Source: Leifsonia sp. Leaf336 (GTDB taxonomy: Bacteria > Actinomycetota > Actinomycetes > Actinomycetales > Microbacteriaceae). Taken from it: a stretch of 64,000 bases of DNA. Each line of letters begins with the position of its first letter. Position 1 is the stretch's first letter. The notes under the pieces were generated by a model. That model saw only the letters and a list, made by a program, of their open reading frames with translations, had not been told where the DNA came from and ran no database searches. Where the stretch lies: the NCBI RefSeq assembly GCF_001423695.1, contig NZ_LMOZ01000003.1:167018-231017 (forward strand), in the 5' to 3' direction. Both the position numbers and the translations under genes were made by a program. Positions 53,623-63,300 of this stretch are shown one piece after another.

Positions 53623-54642
53623 ATGACGGTGGATGTGCGGCCCGCCCGGCGAGCGACGAGCAAGGATGTCGCGGCGACCGCCGGCGTCTCGCGTTCGACC
53701 GTCAGCCAAATACTCAACGGCGATGATCGGTTCCCCGAAGAGACCCGCGCACGCGTCCTCGCGGCAGCGAAGGCCCTCCACTACCGACCATCTCGCGCAG
53801 GTCGGGCACTGGTCACCGGCCTGAGCGACATCATCGTCGTCGTCGTACCCAACGCGACCTTCGGGCCCCACCTGCAAGACTCCGTCGACCGATTGACCAA
53901 CGCCACCTCGGGAGAGGGAATGAGCGTGGTGGTGCGATTCGCCAGTATGCAGGACGAATCGACGCTGACGTCCGTGCTCGATCTGCGGCCGACGGCGGTC
54001 GTCGACTTTGGAGTGTTCAGCAACGAGCAACGCGAGCGTATCGAAGCGTTCGGAACTCGCGTCGTTCCCCGCCGAACCCCCCTCGCTGACCGGGCCGACC
54101 CTGACCCGATCGATATTCACATCGGTCGGATGCAAGTTCGTGAGCTGCTGCGCGCAGGGCCCCGGCGGCTGGTGTACGCCGCACTCGATGACAAGCGGCT
54201 CGATCCTTTCGGACCTCCACGACTCGACGGCATCGAGCGGGAGGCCCGCGAGCGAGGCCTCGCGAAACCCCTCATTGCGCGCATTCCGCTCGACGCGCAC
54301 GGGGCGACGACAGCGCTCAGGGCGGTGCTCTCGGGGGCCGATTCCACTCCGATCGGCGTCTGCTGCTACAACGACGACGTCGCGATCGCTGTCCTCTCCG
54401 CCGCCCGGCGCCTCGGCCTTCGCGTGGCAGAAGACCTCGCCCTCGTCGGAGTCGACAGAACGGCTGTCGGCCAGCTGATCACTCCCCGACTGACTACGGT
54501 CTTCGTCGACCAGCCGAAGATCATGGACGCCCTTGTCCGGGACCTCGCATCGCTGTCGTCGCGCCGCCCGCTGCCGGAGCCCACGTCGGCTGAGCTGGAC
54601 CTCAGCGAATTGGTGGAACTGATTCCAGGGGAGACGACCTAA
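53623..54642 (+). CDS. LacI-family repressor of the GH2 operon
   Basis: 339 residues from ATG 53623. N-terminal HTH SKDVAATAGVSRSTVSQILN, hinge (YRPSRAGRALVTG), then a periplasmic-binding-like domain, with VLAGADSTPIG-type and CCYNDDVAIAVLSAARRLG blocks. The sensor part is rather divergent. It is divergent from the GPH transporter and three operators lie within 125 bp, so repression of both transcripts is likely until a galactoside binds. Confidence 0.93.
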   Translation: MTVDVRPARRATSKDVAATAGVSRSTVSQILNGDDRFPEETRARVLAAAKALHYRPSRAGRALVTGLSDIIVVVVPNATFGPHLQDSVDRLTNATSGEGMSVVVRFASMQDESTLTSVLDLRPTAVVDFGVFSNEQRERIEAFGTRVVPRRTPLADRADPDPIDIHIGRMQVRELLRAGPRRLVYAALDDKRLDPFGPPRLDGIEREARERGLAKPLIARIPLDAHGATTALRAVLSGADSTPIGVCCYNDDVAIAVLSAARRLGLRVAEDLALVGVDRTAVGQLITPRLTTVFVDQPKIMDALVRDLASLSSRRPLPEPTSAELDLSELVELIPGETT

Positions 54643-54706
54643 GCCCGACGCGAATGTACTCGCGGCCTACCGAGGTTCGGCGCCCCGCTTCGGGCACAAT
54701 GTCGGC

Positions 54707-55141
54707 GTGTCCATCTTCACGCAGTACTTCAGCGCACCGTCCGATGCCGACGCCGCCAAGCTTCTTGAGGATGGTCCTGAGGGGGTCATTCCCGAAGCGA
54801 ACCAAGTGATTCTCTTCAGCATTCTTCCCGTTGTCGAGATGGATCAGTTGGAGGCGATCCTCTCCGGAGTCGCAACGGATGACAGCCCCACTGGAGGGCG
54901 GATGGTCGCTGAGCAAGACGGCGGCCGCTGGGTGTGGGGACTGAACGAGGGCCTTCGAGCACACCTCACGGAATGCTCGCTCGATGAGCTGGTCGCCTCC
55001 GCCGATCCGTGGTCGGAGATCGACGAGTTCTGGGGTGGTATGGATCCTGACGTGGCCACGCACTTCCTCCTGGAGCTTCGCGTACTCGCATCGAAGGCGA
55101 CCGCCGCAAACCACAACCTCTACTGCTGGGTCTGCCTCTAG
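54707..55141 (+). CDS. Hypothetical protein, 144 residues
   Basis: GTG 54707. A CACAAT hexamer ends 6 nt before the GTG, so it may be leaderless. Helix-rich and acidic, with no motif I recognise; blocks include MSIFTQYFSAPSDADAAKLL, GVIPEANQVILFSILPVVEM and DEFWGGMDPDVATHFLLELR. The acidic, Trp-rich layout is like some small immunity or DUF1877-like proteins, but this is only an impression. It stands alone between the LacI gene and the glycosyltransferase. Confidence 0.65.
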   Translation: MSIFTQYFSAPSDADAAKLLEDGPEGVIPEANQVILFSILPVVEMDQLEAILSGVATDDSPTGGRMVAEQDGGRWVWGLNEGLRAHLTECSLDELVASADPWSEIDEFWGGMDPDVATHFLLELRVLASKATAANHNLYCWVCL

Positions 55142-55185
55142 CCGGCCATCACCGCTCTAGCGCCATCCGGCCGGCATCCCTCACC

Positions 55186-56475
55186 ATGTCTGGCATGGCA
55201 GAGGTGATGCTTGCGGTCATGCCGTTCTCCGGCCACGTCGCGCCCATGCGGGCGGTGGCGCGCGCCTTCGCTGCAGCAGGTCACCGGGTGCGCGTGTACA
55301 CAGGGTCAGCCCACGCCGACGCCTTCCGCGCCGACGGGGCGGAACCTGTGCTGTGGGAGAGGGCGCCGGACTTCGATGAGAACGATCTGGCCCCGACATT
55401 CCCGCGGCTGCGCGGCCGCAAGGGCCCCCGCCAGATGATCGTGAACGTCGAGGACCTGTTCGTCCGAACGGGATCAGCGCAGTGCGCCGACCTGACTGCC
55501 TCCTTCGACGCGCGGCCCTGGGATGTCCTCGTCGCCGACGGTCTTTCCCTCGGCGCGCATCTGGCCGCCGAACGGACCGGCACTCCGCGGGTCACGGTCG
55601 CGCTCGTCCCCCTCGCGACGCCGTCCCCGGGTGCACCGCCACCCGGCCTGGGCCTCCTACCGGCGACGTCGGCGCTCGGCCGCCTGCGGGACGGCGCATT
55701 GTGGGCGGCGCTCTCGGCCGTGTCCCGCCCGATTCAGCACGCGTTCCACGAGCAACGCGCTCTCGCCGGCCTCCCGCCGAGCGCACTCACCTTCCAGGAG
55801 GCGTTGTACTCACGCGATCTGGTGTGCGCCAGCGGCGTCGAGCAACTGGAGTACCCCCGCCCTCAGTGGCCAGGACGGATCGTCTGGGTCGGCGAGCTCA
55901 CGGACCATGCCGGCAGCGGCATCCCGGACCCCGCGTGGTGGCCGGAATCGCTCGCGGACCCGCGTCCGGTGGTGCATGTGACCCAAGGCACCCAGAATGT
56001 GGATCCTGCCGACCTCATCCGGCCGACATTCGCAGCGCTCGGACGTCAGCGGGTGCAGCTCGCCGTCGCGACGGGAGTGCGCGGGAACAGCGGGTTGCCG
56101 TTCCCTGCGCCGCCGAACGCCCGCGTCGCAGACCTGCTTCCGTACGATCGGCTTCTGCCCCGCATCGACGTGATGGTGACCAACGGCGGGTGGGGCGGCG
56201 TGCTGGCGGCGCTGCACCACGGCGTGCCTCTGGTGATCGCGGGCGGAGACCTGGACAAGCCGGAAGTCGCCGCCCGCGTCGCCTGGGCCGGCGCCGGGGT
56301 GAATCTGCGCACGGGAACACCGTCTCCTCGCACGATCCTGCGCGCATGGCAGCGGGTCTCCGGCGAGCCCGCCTACCGGACGGTTGCCCAACGCATAGGC
56401 GAGGCCCTCCGCCGGCACGACGGACCCCGTGAAGTGGTCGAGCACACGGAGGCCCTCCTCGATTCACCGCACTAG
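55186..56475 (+). CDS. GT1-type (MGT/UGT-like) glycosyltransferase
   Basis: 429 residues from ATG 55186 (ATG 55195 possible). N-terminal Rossmann domain begins MLAVMPFSGHVAPMRAVARA; the C-terminal nucleotide-sugar domain has VVHVTQGTQNVDPADLIRPT, then VMVTNGGWGGVLAALHHGVP with the donor-binding pattern N-G-G-x-G-x4-A-x3-G-x-P. This family moves a sugar to small acceptors such as macrolides, glycopeptide aglycones, sterols or flavonoids. A resistance or detoxification role is possible. No biosynthetic neighbours, so the acceptor is unknown. Confidence 0.9.
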   Translation: MSGMAEVMLAVMPFSGHVAPMRAVARAFAAAGHRVRVYTGSAHADAFRADGAEPVLWERAPDFDENDLAPTFPRLRGRKGPRQMIVNVEDLFVRTGSAQCADLTASFDARPWDVLVADGLSLGAHLAAERTGTPRVTVALVPLATPSPGAPPPGLGLLPATSALGRLRDGALWAALSAVSRPIQHAFHEQRALAGLPPSALTFQEALYSRDLVCASGVEQLEYPRPQWPGRIVWVGELTDHAGSGIPDPAWWPESLADPRPVVHVTQGTQNVDPADLIRPTFAALGRQRVQLAVATGVRGNSGLPFPAPPNARVADLLPYDRLLPRIDVMVTNGGWGGVLAALHHGVPLVIAGGDLDKPEVAARVAWAGAGVNLRTGTPSPRTILRAWQRVSGEPAYRTVAQRIGEALRRHDGPREVVEHTEALLDSPH

Positions 56476-56568
56476 CGGTGCGTAATTATTTCGCTGCCCG
56501 CCGACTGAAGCCCCCGCCACGCCAGGGACGTTCACGGCCCGTTCAGTCGGGGGTGGTGTGATAGCCGG

Positions 56569-57504
56569 GTGAAGACGCGAATCGCGGAGTATCCGCGGCC
56601 GGACCACTTCCTGCTCCACATCAGCGACACGCACCTGCTCGCCGCTGGTGAGCGCCTGTACGGGAGCGTCGACAGCGAGGAGCACCTCCGGGGGCTGCTT
56701 CACGAGGTCGAGCGGTCGGGCGGCCGGCCGGAGGCGATCGTGTTCACCGGGGACCTGGCCGACCGCGGCCAGCCCGACGCCTACGCGCGGTTGCGCGCGC
56801 TGGTCGAGCCCGTCGCCGCACGGATGGGCGCGCACGTGATCTGGGTGATGGGCAACCACGACGACCGCGCCGCCTTCCGGCGCACCCTGCGAGACGAGTC
56901 GGGCGGCACCTCGCCGGTCGACGACGTGCACTGGATCGGGGGACTGCGGATCATCGCGCTCGACTCCACCGTGCCCGGCCACCACTACGGCGACGTGAGC
57001 GAGTCGCAGCTCGACTGGCTGGCCGCCGAGCTCGCGTCGCCCGCGCCGGAGGGCACCATCCTGGCGATGCATCACCCGCCCGTGCCGAGCGTTCTCGACC
57101 TGGCCGTCTCGGTCGAGCTGCGCGATCAGTGGCAGCTCCGCGAGGTGCTCGAGGGGAGCGACGTGCGCTCCATCATCGCCGGGCACCTGCACTACTCGTC
57201 GACGGCCATGTTCGCCGGCATCCCGGTCTCCGTCGCCTCGGCGAGCTGCTACACGCAGGACCTCAACGTCCCGGTCGGCGGGACCCGCGGTCGCGACGGC
57301 GCCCGCGCCTTCAATCTTGTGCACGTCTACCCGGACACCGTGCTGCACTCGGTCGTCCCGCTCGGGCAGTACCCGACGCTCGACTACATCGACGCGGAGG
57401 AGTCGGCGCGGCGTCTGGCCGCCGACGGCATCCGTATCCCTGAGGCTGTGCGGCGGTCGGTTCGCGAGCAACCTCCGACTACGCCCATCCCGATCTTGCA
57501 TTGA
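56569..57504 (+). CDS. Calcineurin-like metallophosphoesterase (CpdA/class III PDE-like)
   Basis: 311 residues from GTG 56569. The dimetal motifs are present in order: [35 protein letters not shown] and [11 protein letters not shown]. The GDLxxxG, GNHD/E and GHxH sites bind two metals. Close to CpdA-like enzymes that cleave cyclic nucleotides; other phosphodiesters are possible. The gene lies alone. Confidence 0.93.
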   Translation: MKTRIAEYPRPDHFLLHISDTHLLAAGERLYGSVDSEEHLRGLLHEVERSGGRPEAIVFTGDLADRGQPDAYARLRALVEPVAARMGAHVIWVMGNHDDRAAFRRTLRDESGGTSPVDDVHWIGGLRIIALDSTVPGHHYGDVSESQLDWLAAELASPAPEGTILAMHHPPVPSVLDLAVSVELRDQWQLREVLEGSDVRSIIAGHLHYSSTAMFAGIPVSVASASCYTQDLNVPVGGTRGRDGARAFNLVHVYPDTVLHSVVPLGQYPTLDYIDAEESARRLAADGIRIPEAVRRSVREQPPTTPIPILH

Positions 57505-57543
57505 CCGGACCCCGATCCCGCACTGACGAGGGTCGTCGCCTCA

Positions 57544-59124
57544 CTACTCGGGAGGTCGCTCCCATGGTGCACGGAACGGGAAGTACCGCTCCAGGAAGTC
57601 CGTCACGATCCGCAGGCGCTCGGCCGGCTCGATCTCCGGGTGGGAGCCGTCGTTGAGGCAGAACATGTCCTGGTCGCGCTTCTTCAGGAGCCGGCGCATC
57701 ATGTCCGGCGCCTGCCGCAGCGTGGTCTCGATGTAGAGCACTTTCGCTTGCGTCTGGGTGACAGCACGACCGGTCATCAGCCCGTAGTAGTGGTAGAGCG
57801 AGTTGGTGACCGAGATGTCCGTCGCCGACCGGAACGGGCTGGCCGCTGTGCGGCGGAAGTCCTCCGCGAACTCCCGCTCCATCTCCTGCAGCACGCTGAT
57901 CCGCAGCGGAGCGGCGCAGTGCTCCAGGTGGCGGGTGGTCACGCGGCCGAACCGCTCCCAAAGCAACCGCCGGTTGACGCGGGCAGCGTTCTCGAAGCCG
58001 CTGCGGGCCGGGTCGGTCTCGCCGAGGCCGATGCGGGTGCCCGCCTCCACGAACTTCGTCACCCCGCCGGGTGAGAAGAACATGTCCGGCGACAGCGGGC
58101 GGCCGATGAACATGTCGTCATTGGAGTACAGGAAGTGCTCGGCCAGCCCCGGGATGTGGTGGAGCTGGCTCTCGACGGCGTGGGAGTTGTGGGTCGGGAG
58201 CCCGGAGCGGTCGGGGAAGAAGTCCTCGCTCCGCATGATGTGGATGCTCGGATGCTCGGGATCGAGCCACGGCGGCGCGGGCGAATCGGTCGCGATGTAG
58301 ATGTTCCTGATCCACGGCGCGAACATGTGGACGCTGCGCAGCGCGTACTTGAGTTCGTCGATCTGCCGGTACCGCGCCTCGTTGTCGTCTCCTTCGCCGA
58401 CGACGTACGATGCCATCCGCGCGGCACGCTGCCGCTGATACTCGGCGTCGGAACCGTCCACCCACGAGAACACGATGTCGATATCGAACGCGATGTCGCT
58501 CGCCAGCGGATCGAACATCTGCTGGAGGGTGCGCCAGGGGCGACCGTACAGCTCCACCTCCGCTTCCACTGCCTCGCTGCGCGGGAGTCGCGGCCGCATG
58601 ATCGCGTTCGGACGCGGAGCGGTGATCTCGTCGTCGCCGAACCGCCAGAACTCCAGTTGGAACGCGGTGTCGGCGCCATAGCGCAGGCGGCCGACCGGCT
58701 CCACCCGGGGACGGTACAGCCGCAGGACGTCCGCCTTGCGACGGGAAAGCCTGCCGTCTGCAACGAGCAGGTCGTCGTCCTCGTGGTCGAGGCTGCGAAC
58801 GTAGAACGGCTCGTCGGCGAAGGCTGCCGCGAGCACGGCAGCCGTCTGCTTGCGGCGGCGGCGGTCGATCGCGATGATGGGCCGGTTGTCGTCGCCACGG
58901 ACCAGCAGGTATTCCAGCTCCGCGGCGTCCAGCGCGTCGGCGACCGTGAGAAGGTCTTCGATCATCGACTCCCGCGGTGTGAAGGGGCCGGAGATCAGCG
59001 TGAATTTGCCCTTTCGCTGCACGATGCCGTCGCGGGCGAACCGTGGCGCACCTGAGCCGGCGTCGCTCGTGACGACGACGGGTTCGGGCTCGACGGAAAG
59101 GGAGGCGGGAGGGTAGTCAGGCAT
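57544..59124 (-). CDS. Stealth-family sugar-phosphate transferase
   Basis: 526 residues from ATG 59124. All conserved regions are there: CR1 DIDIVFSWVDGSD, CR2 RYRQIDELKYALRSVHMFAP with WIRNIYIATD, CR3 FRSATDISVTNSLYHYYGLM and CR4 near QDMFCLNDG. Stealth proteins transfer a hexose-1-phosphate in capsule or teichoic-acid-like polymers; eukaryotic relatives are GlcNAc-phosphotransferases. An N-terminal segment of ~215 residues has no recognised family. No other surface-polymer gene is in the window, so it stands as a lone gene, convergent with the metallophosphoesterase. Confidence 0.94.
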   Translation of the reverse strand: MPDYPPASLSVEPEPVVVTSDAGSGAPRFARDGIVQRKGKFTLISGPFTPRESMIEDLLTVADALDAAELEYLLVRGDDNRPIIAIDRRRRKQTAAVLAAAFADEPFYVRSLDHEDDDLLVADGRLSRRKADVLRLYRPRVEPVGRLRYGADTAFQLEFWRFGDDEITAPRPNAIMRPRLPRSEAVEAEVELYGRPWRTLQQMFDPLASDIAFDIDIVFSWVDGSDAEYQRQRAARMASYVVGEGDDNEARYRQIDELKYALRSVHMFAPWIRNIYIATDSPAPPWLDPEHPSIHIMRSEDFFPDRSGLPTHNSHAVESQLHHIPGLAEHFLYSNDDMFIGRPLSPDMFFSPGGVTKFVEAGTRIGLGETDPARSGFENAARVNRRLLWERFGRVTTRHLEHCAAPLRISVLQEMEREFAEDFRRTAASPFRSATDISVTNSLYHYYGLMTGRAVTQTQAKVLYIETTLRQAPDMMRRLLKKRDQDMFCLNDGSHPEIEPAERLRIVTDFLERYFPFRAPWERPPE

Positions 59125-59407
59125 ACGCCCCTCACTCTAGGCTCCCCGCGTCGCGTCGGAGGACCCGGCTCGAGCCTCCCCCTACCTCAGGCCGACCACG
59201 GTACGTCGCAGAACTGGCGCTGGTCGCTCACTCTGCACGCGATGCGGTGGCCCGATGCCATCGACACTGTAATGGCGCGGATCTACAAGGTGAACCGTGG
59301 GGTTTTTGTCGGGTTCTGGGGTCAAATCGGAAACTGAAAATAGCCTCTGACCAGCACATTTATCGTGCGGGCCCATCGCAGGCCGGCATCTCCATTTCGC
59401 ATGATCC
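59125..59407. other. Intergenic region between Stealth gene and RHS immunity operon
   Basis: 283 bp with no convincing gene. Less GC-rich than the rest (for example GTTTTTGTCGGG and ACTGAAAATAGCC). It contains the end of the leftward RHS transcript and the promoter of the Stealth gene. No clear terminator found. Confidence 0.45.
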
Positions 59408-59983
59408 TCAGTAGTGCGAATTCAGTCGGAGGACGAGGCCATGGATATCTCGAACACGGGTGAAGAATGGCCGCCCACTGCGCGGGACAAAAGCGATCTC
59501 GTCGTACGGGACAGACAAACAGATTCCGCTGAGCTTGGCTCTGCCGGTATCGAACGTCAGTTCTCGTGCCGATACGTCGTTTCGGTTCCAGCACGCAATC
59601 GTTCGTCCTCCGCGATTCACTATTGTTAGCGACCGCCCGCTGAACGCGAACGCGATAGGACCCGTTATCTCACCGGTCGGCGCTCCCACCTTCTCAAGCT
59701 TTGCCCGCAGGTCCGGTCGGAGGGTCGACAACAGGATGAGCGAGTCGCTGAATCGGGTGTGCGCGGCGGCGGACACCCGAGCTGAGGTCCAGATAATCAC
59801 GGCTGCGACGGAGAGGAGGATCAGAACAAGTACGGCTATAAGCATGAGCATCGCCAGCCATGTGGAGTCAGTAGAGCCTGTTGAAGCCAACTGGGCGTTC
59901 ACGATCTTCGCACGCAGCGCCAGCAGGAAGACTATGGCGAGGATCCCGATCGCTACTGCGAAAGCTGGAGCGGCTCGTCTCAT
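59408..59983 (-). CDS. Small membrane protein downstream of RHS (possible second immunity protein)
   Basis: 191 residues; ATG 59983 overlaps the stop of the preceding gene by 4 bp. Two membrane helices (AVAIGILAIVFLLAL at 8-25 and LAMLMLIAVLVLILLSVAAV at ~43-65), then a soluble beta-rich domain (SFSGRSLTI-like and LSGICLSVPYDEIAFVPRSG). It could be a PH-like fold, but I cannot show this. Not a known family to me. Last of the RHS operon. Lower GC than elsewhere, in keeping with an acquired cassette. Confidence 0.75.
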   Translation of the reverse strand: MRRAAPAFAVAIGILAIVFLLALRAKIVNAQLASTGSTDSTWLAMLMLIAVLVLILLSVAAVIIWTSARVSAAAHTRFSDSLILLSTLRPDLRAKLEKVGAPTGEITGPIAFAFSGRSLTIVNRGGRTIACWNRNDVSARELTFDTGRAKLSGICLSVPYDEIAFVPRSGRPFFTRVRDIHGLVLRLNSHY

Positions 59984-60387
59984 CGCTCGTTGTGAACCGA
60001 TGACGCACGGGAGCGGAGCTCAGCGGTGGAAAGTCGTGGCGTGGCCGCTCCCGCTTCGCGAAAGACCAACCCGGTCTTGTGATCGCGCCACTCCAGCCGC
60101 GGATACGCGTTGGCGATTGTCGTATATCCCCTGCGGGCTTCCCGAGCGCATTGCCCAGCAACCAGGAGCATGCTCACTCCAGCGAGTACGGCAACCGCAA
60201 TCAAGACGCTCATGAATACGTACGAAGATGCACTTTGAAACATCATGAGGTCGCCGCCCGCGAATGTCACGACCGCGCCGACAACTCCAAGCATCACAAG
60301 CGCTGCAGCACTGATCGCGCTGACAACACCGATCGCCCACGCCGTAGGGTGGAGAAGTTCTCGGTGCGCGTTCACGACTTCGGGCAT
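59980..60387 (-). CDS. Small membrane protein, probable immunity protein of RHS toxin
   Basis: 135 residues from ATG 60387, which overlaps the RHS stop by 16 bp; GGAGG in the last RHS codons is its ribosome site. Two membrane helices (~18-40 AIGVVSAISAAALVMLGVVG and ~58-80 VLIAVAVLAGVSMLLVAGQC), then a soluble tail (IANAYPRLEWRDHKTGLVFR). The gene next to an RHS C-terminus typically encodes its immunity protein, and a membrane partner suits a membrane-active tip. Family not recognised. Confidence 0.8.
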   Translation of the reverse strand: MPEVVNAHRELLHPTAWAIGVVSAISAAALVMLGVVGAVVTFAGGDLMMFQSASSYVFMSVLIAVAVLAGVSMLLVAGQCAREARRGYTTIANAYPRLEWRDHKTGLVFREAGAATPRLSTAELRSRASSVHNER

Positions 60388-63300
60388 GTCTTCTTCGCCT
60401 CCGAGTGAGATGCGACTCCGTTGATATTACCCGCGACACCGAAGGATAGGCCGAACGCACTTCCGGCCCCATCAGCTGCTTTCAGACCATAGCTGGCTGT
60501 TTCCGACACGTGTCCGAAAATATCTACGAAGCGCGCCACGCCGCCGATGCCACCGCTGGCCAATCCTACGGCGTCGAGCCCACATGCTACAGCGTCATGG
60601 TTTGAGCAGTCGTAGATTGTGGCTGCGGTTCCGGTGAGGATCGAAAGTCCTTCGAATGCCAGGCCGACCGGCGCGCCGAAGCCGGTCAAGTCGGCCACAA
60701 TTCCGAGGACACCGAAAGCAGTACTTGCGAGGCCCATCCATGTACCGAAGTTCCAGTCCATGCCGAGCGGGTCGAGTCGGTTGAGCGGGTCGTTCGATGT
60801 GTACAGGTACGCCGCCATCGTTCGGCTGACGAGCGCGTCGACGCTCACGAACACCGCGGTGGTGGGGTCGTAGTACCGCGCCTGCAGGTAGATGAGCCCG
60901 GTCTCCGCGTCGGCGTATCCGCCTCCGTATTGCAACGGTGTGGATGCACCGCTGTGGCTGCTGACAGCACCCCACGGCGTGTACGCGTAAGTGCCCGTCA
61001 CTGTTCCCGCCTGGTTGGCGAGCTCGACCGTGGATCCGTGGGCGTCTGCGAAGAAGTACGCCTGGTTGGCTCCGCTTGCGGTGAACTGCTCAACAGGTGT
61101 CCCGGTGGGGCCGTACACATAATCCGTCGTTCCGTCGCTCAGCAGCTGCGGTACCTTCCCGCGAGCGTCCCAGGTGAAGGTCAGGCCGGTCGACCCGGCG
61201 ACCTTGGTCGCACGCTGCCCGTCACCGTCGTAGGTGTAGGTCGCGCTCGTCGCCCCCGAGACGGTCGTCAGCTCGCCGGCGACGTTGTACCCGTAGGTCG
61301 TGGCCGCTGATCCGCCAGGGGTTTTGCCGGTGCGGTTGCCGTTGGCGTCGTAGCTGTAGGTCGTCGCACCGCTGGCGGGCGACGCACAGGTCGGGCTGCT
61401 CACAGTGGAGGTGGTGGTCCAGCAGAGCTGCCCGGCTGCGTCGAACACCTGCGTGGCCGACGCAACCGTCGTCGGGTCGCCGACACCGTCGTAACCGTAC
61501 GCGGTCGTGGTCGTTCCGACAGTGGAACCGGTCAGGTACTGGTTCGCGTTGTACCCGTAGGTGGTGGCCGATCCCGGCGCGCCGGCAGAAGGCGTCGTCG
61601 CGTTGAGGTCTCCGCTGTTGTCGCGTCCGTACGTGATCGTGCCGAGACCGGTCGCTCCGCGCGTGAGTGCGCTCGAGGCGGGCCGGTCGGCGTTGTCGTA
61701 AGTGACCGTGGAGGTGTCGCCATTGCCGTACCCGATCGTGGTGGGCATCCCGTCGGCGTTGTACCCGAAGGTGGTCGTGGCGCTGGCCGGGTCGGTGACG
61801 CTGTCGAGCTGCTCGAGCGTGTTGAAGTGCCGGGTCGCGTGCGAGCCGGTGGTCGGATAGTTGATGCCGGTCGTGTTGCCGGCGGCGTCATAGCTGTATC
61901 CGGTCGTGGCGCCCGATCCGGTGGTGACGGAGGTCGTCTCGCCGAACGAGTCGTAACTGTAGGTGCTCGTGCCGGTTCCGTCGGTCATCGAGGTGCGTCG
62001 CCCGTCGCCGTCGTAGGCATAGGTGACTGCGGGTGTGCTGCTCCCGGAGTAGCTGATTCCGCTGAGCTGGCCGGCGTTGTCCCAGGTCTGCGTGATGACG
62101 TCGTTGTTCGGTTTGGTCGTGGTCTTCAGCCGGCCCATGCCGTCGTAGGTGTACGCCGTCGTCTTGTTGTCCTGGTTAGTGGACGAGATGAAACGCGCTT
62201 GGGCGTCGTAGAGGTAGCTGGTGTTGTGAGTGGCGGCGTCGGTGACCTTGTTGATGGTGCCATCGTCGTTGTAGACGGTGGTGGTCGCGTCGGTGGAGGG
62301 CTTCTGCACCTTCGTCGGACGGTCGGCGTTGTCGTAGGTGGTCGTGGTCGTGTGATTGTTACCGTCGGTGCTGGTCAGCTGGTTGCCGTCGGCATCGAAG
62401 GTGGCTTTCGTCGTGTGGCCGAGCGGATCGGTCGTGGTGGTGACGTGGCCGTAGGCGTCGTACGCGTAGGTGGTGCATCCCTTTGCCGGTGGTGTGCACC
62501 CGGGTGCGACGCCCGCCGCGACGCCGAGCGGGGTGACGGTGCTCGTCTTCCAGCCGCGCGTGGTGTCGTAGCCGTACTTGGTCACGTTCGATTGCGCGTC
62601 GGTGACGGTCGTGAGATCGCCGAACGAGTCGTATCCGTAGCTGGTCGGGTGACCGTTCGGGTTCGTGAACGTCGTCGCCTCACCGGGGTGGGCCGCGTCT
62701 GTGTACCCGTAACTGGACGAGCGGGCGTACGAGGGATTCAGGGTGTCGTTGGCGGACTCGGCGGACTGACCGGAGAGGGACACGACGACGCTGGTCGGCT
62801 TCTCGGACGCGTTGTACGTGGTGGTCGTCTGCAGCCCGGTGGGGTCGGTGCTCTGCGTGACGTTGCCTGCGGCGTCGTATTGCTTCGACGTGGTCCGCCC
62901 GAGCCCGTCGCTGGCGGAGATCTGGTGGCCGGCGTCGTCGTAGGCGAAGGTCTGCGTGGACCCGTCGGGGTTGGTCTGCACGGAGACGCCGAGGGTGACC
63001 GGGTCGTAGGCGTACGACCAGGTCGAGGCTCCGGTCGCCCCGTATCCCTTGGTCATCGAGGTGAGCAGCCCGTTCTGATAGACGTAGAGAGTCTTGTGGC
63101 CGACGGGGTCGGTGACGAGGTTCTGCCCGGCGGTAAGACCGGCGCCGCTGTTCGGTCCGTACGTGAAGGTCGTCACTTTGCCCAGCGGGTCGGTCTGGGT
63201 GAGCACTCGTTCCGAGCTGTCGTAGGTCATGGAGGTGACCGGCGTGGGCGTGGTGGTCTTGCCGTAGTTGTCGGGCGACCGTTCCGAGGTCATCAGGTTC

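Noticed and set aside
59182-59376. Small minus-strand frame between Stealth and RHS genes
   Set aside because: No family features, no ribosome site, codon use unlike neighbours.
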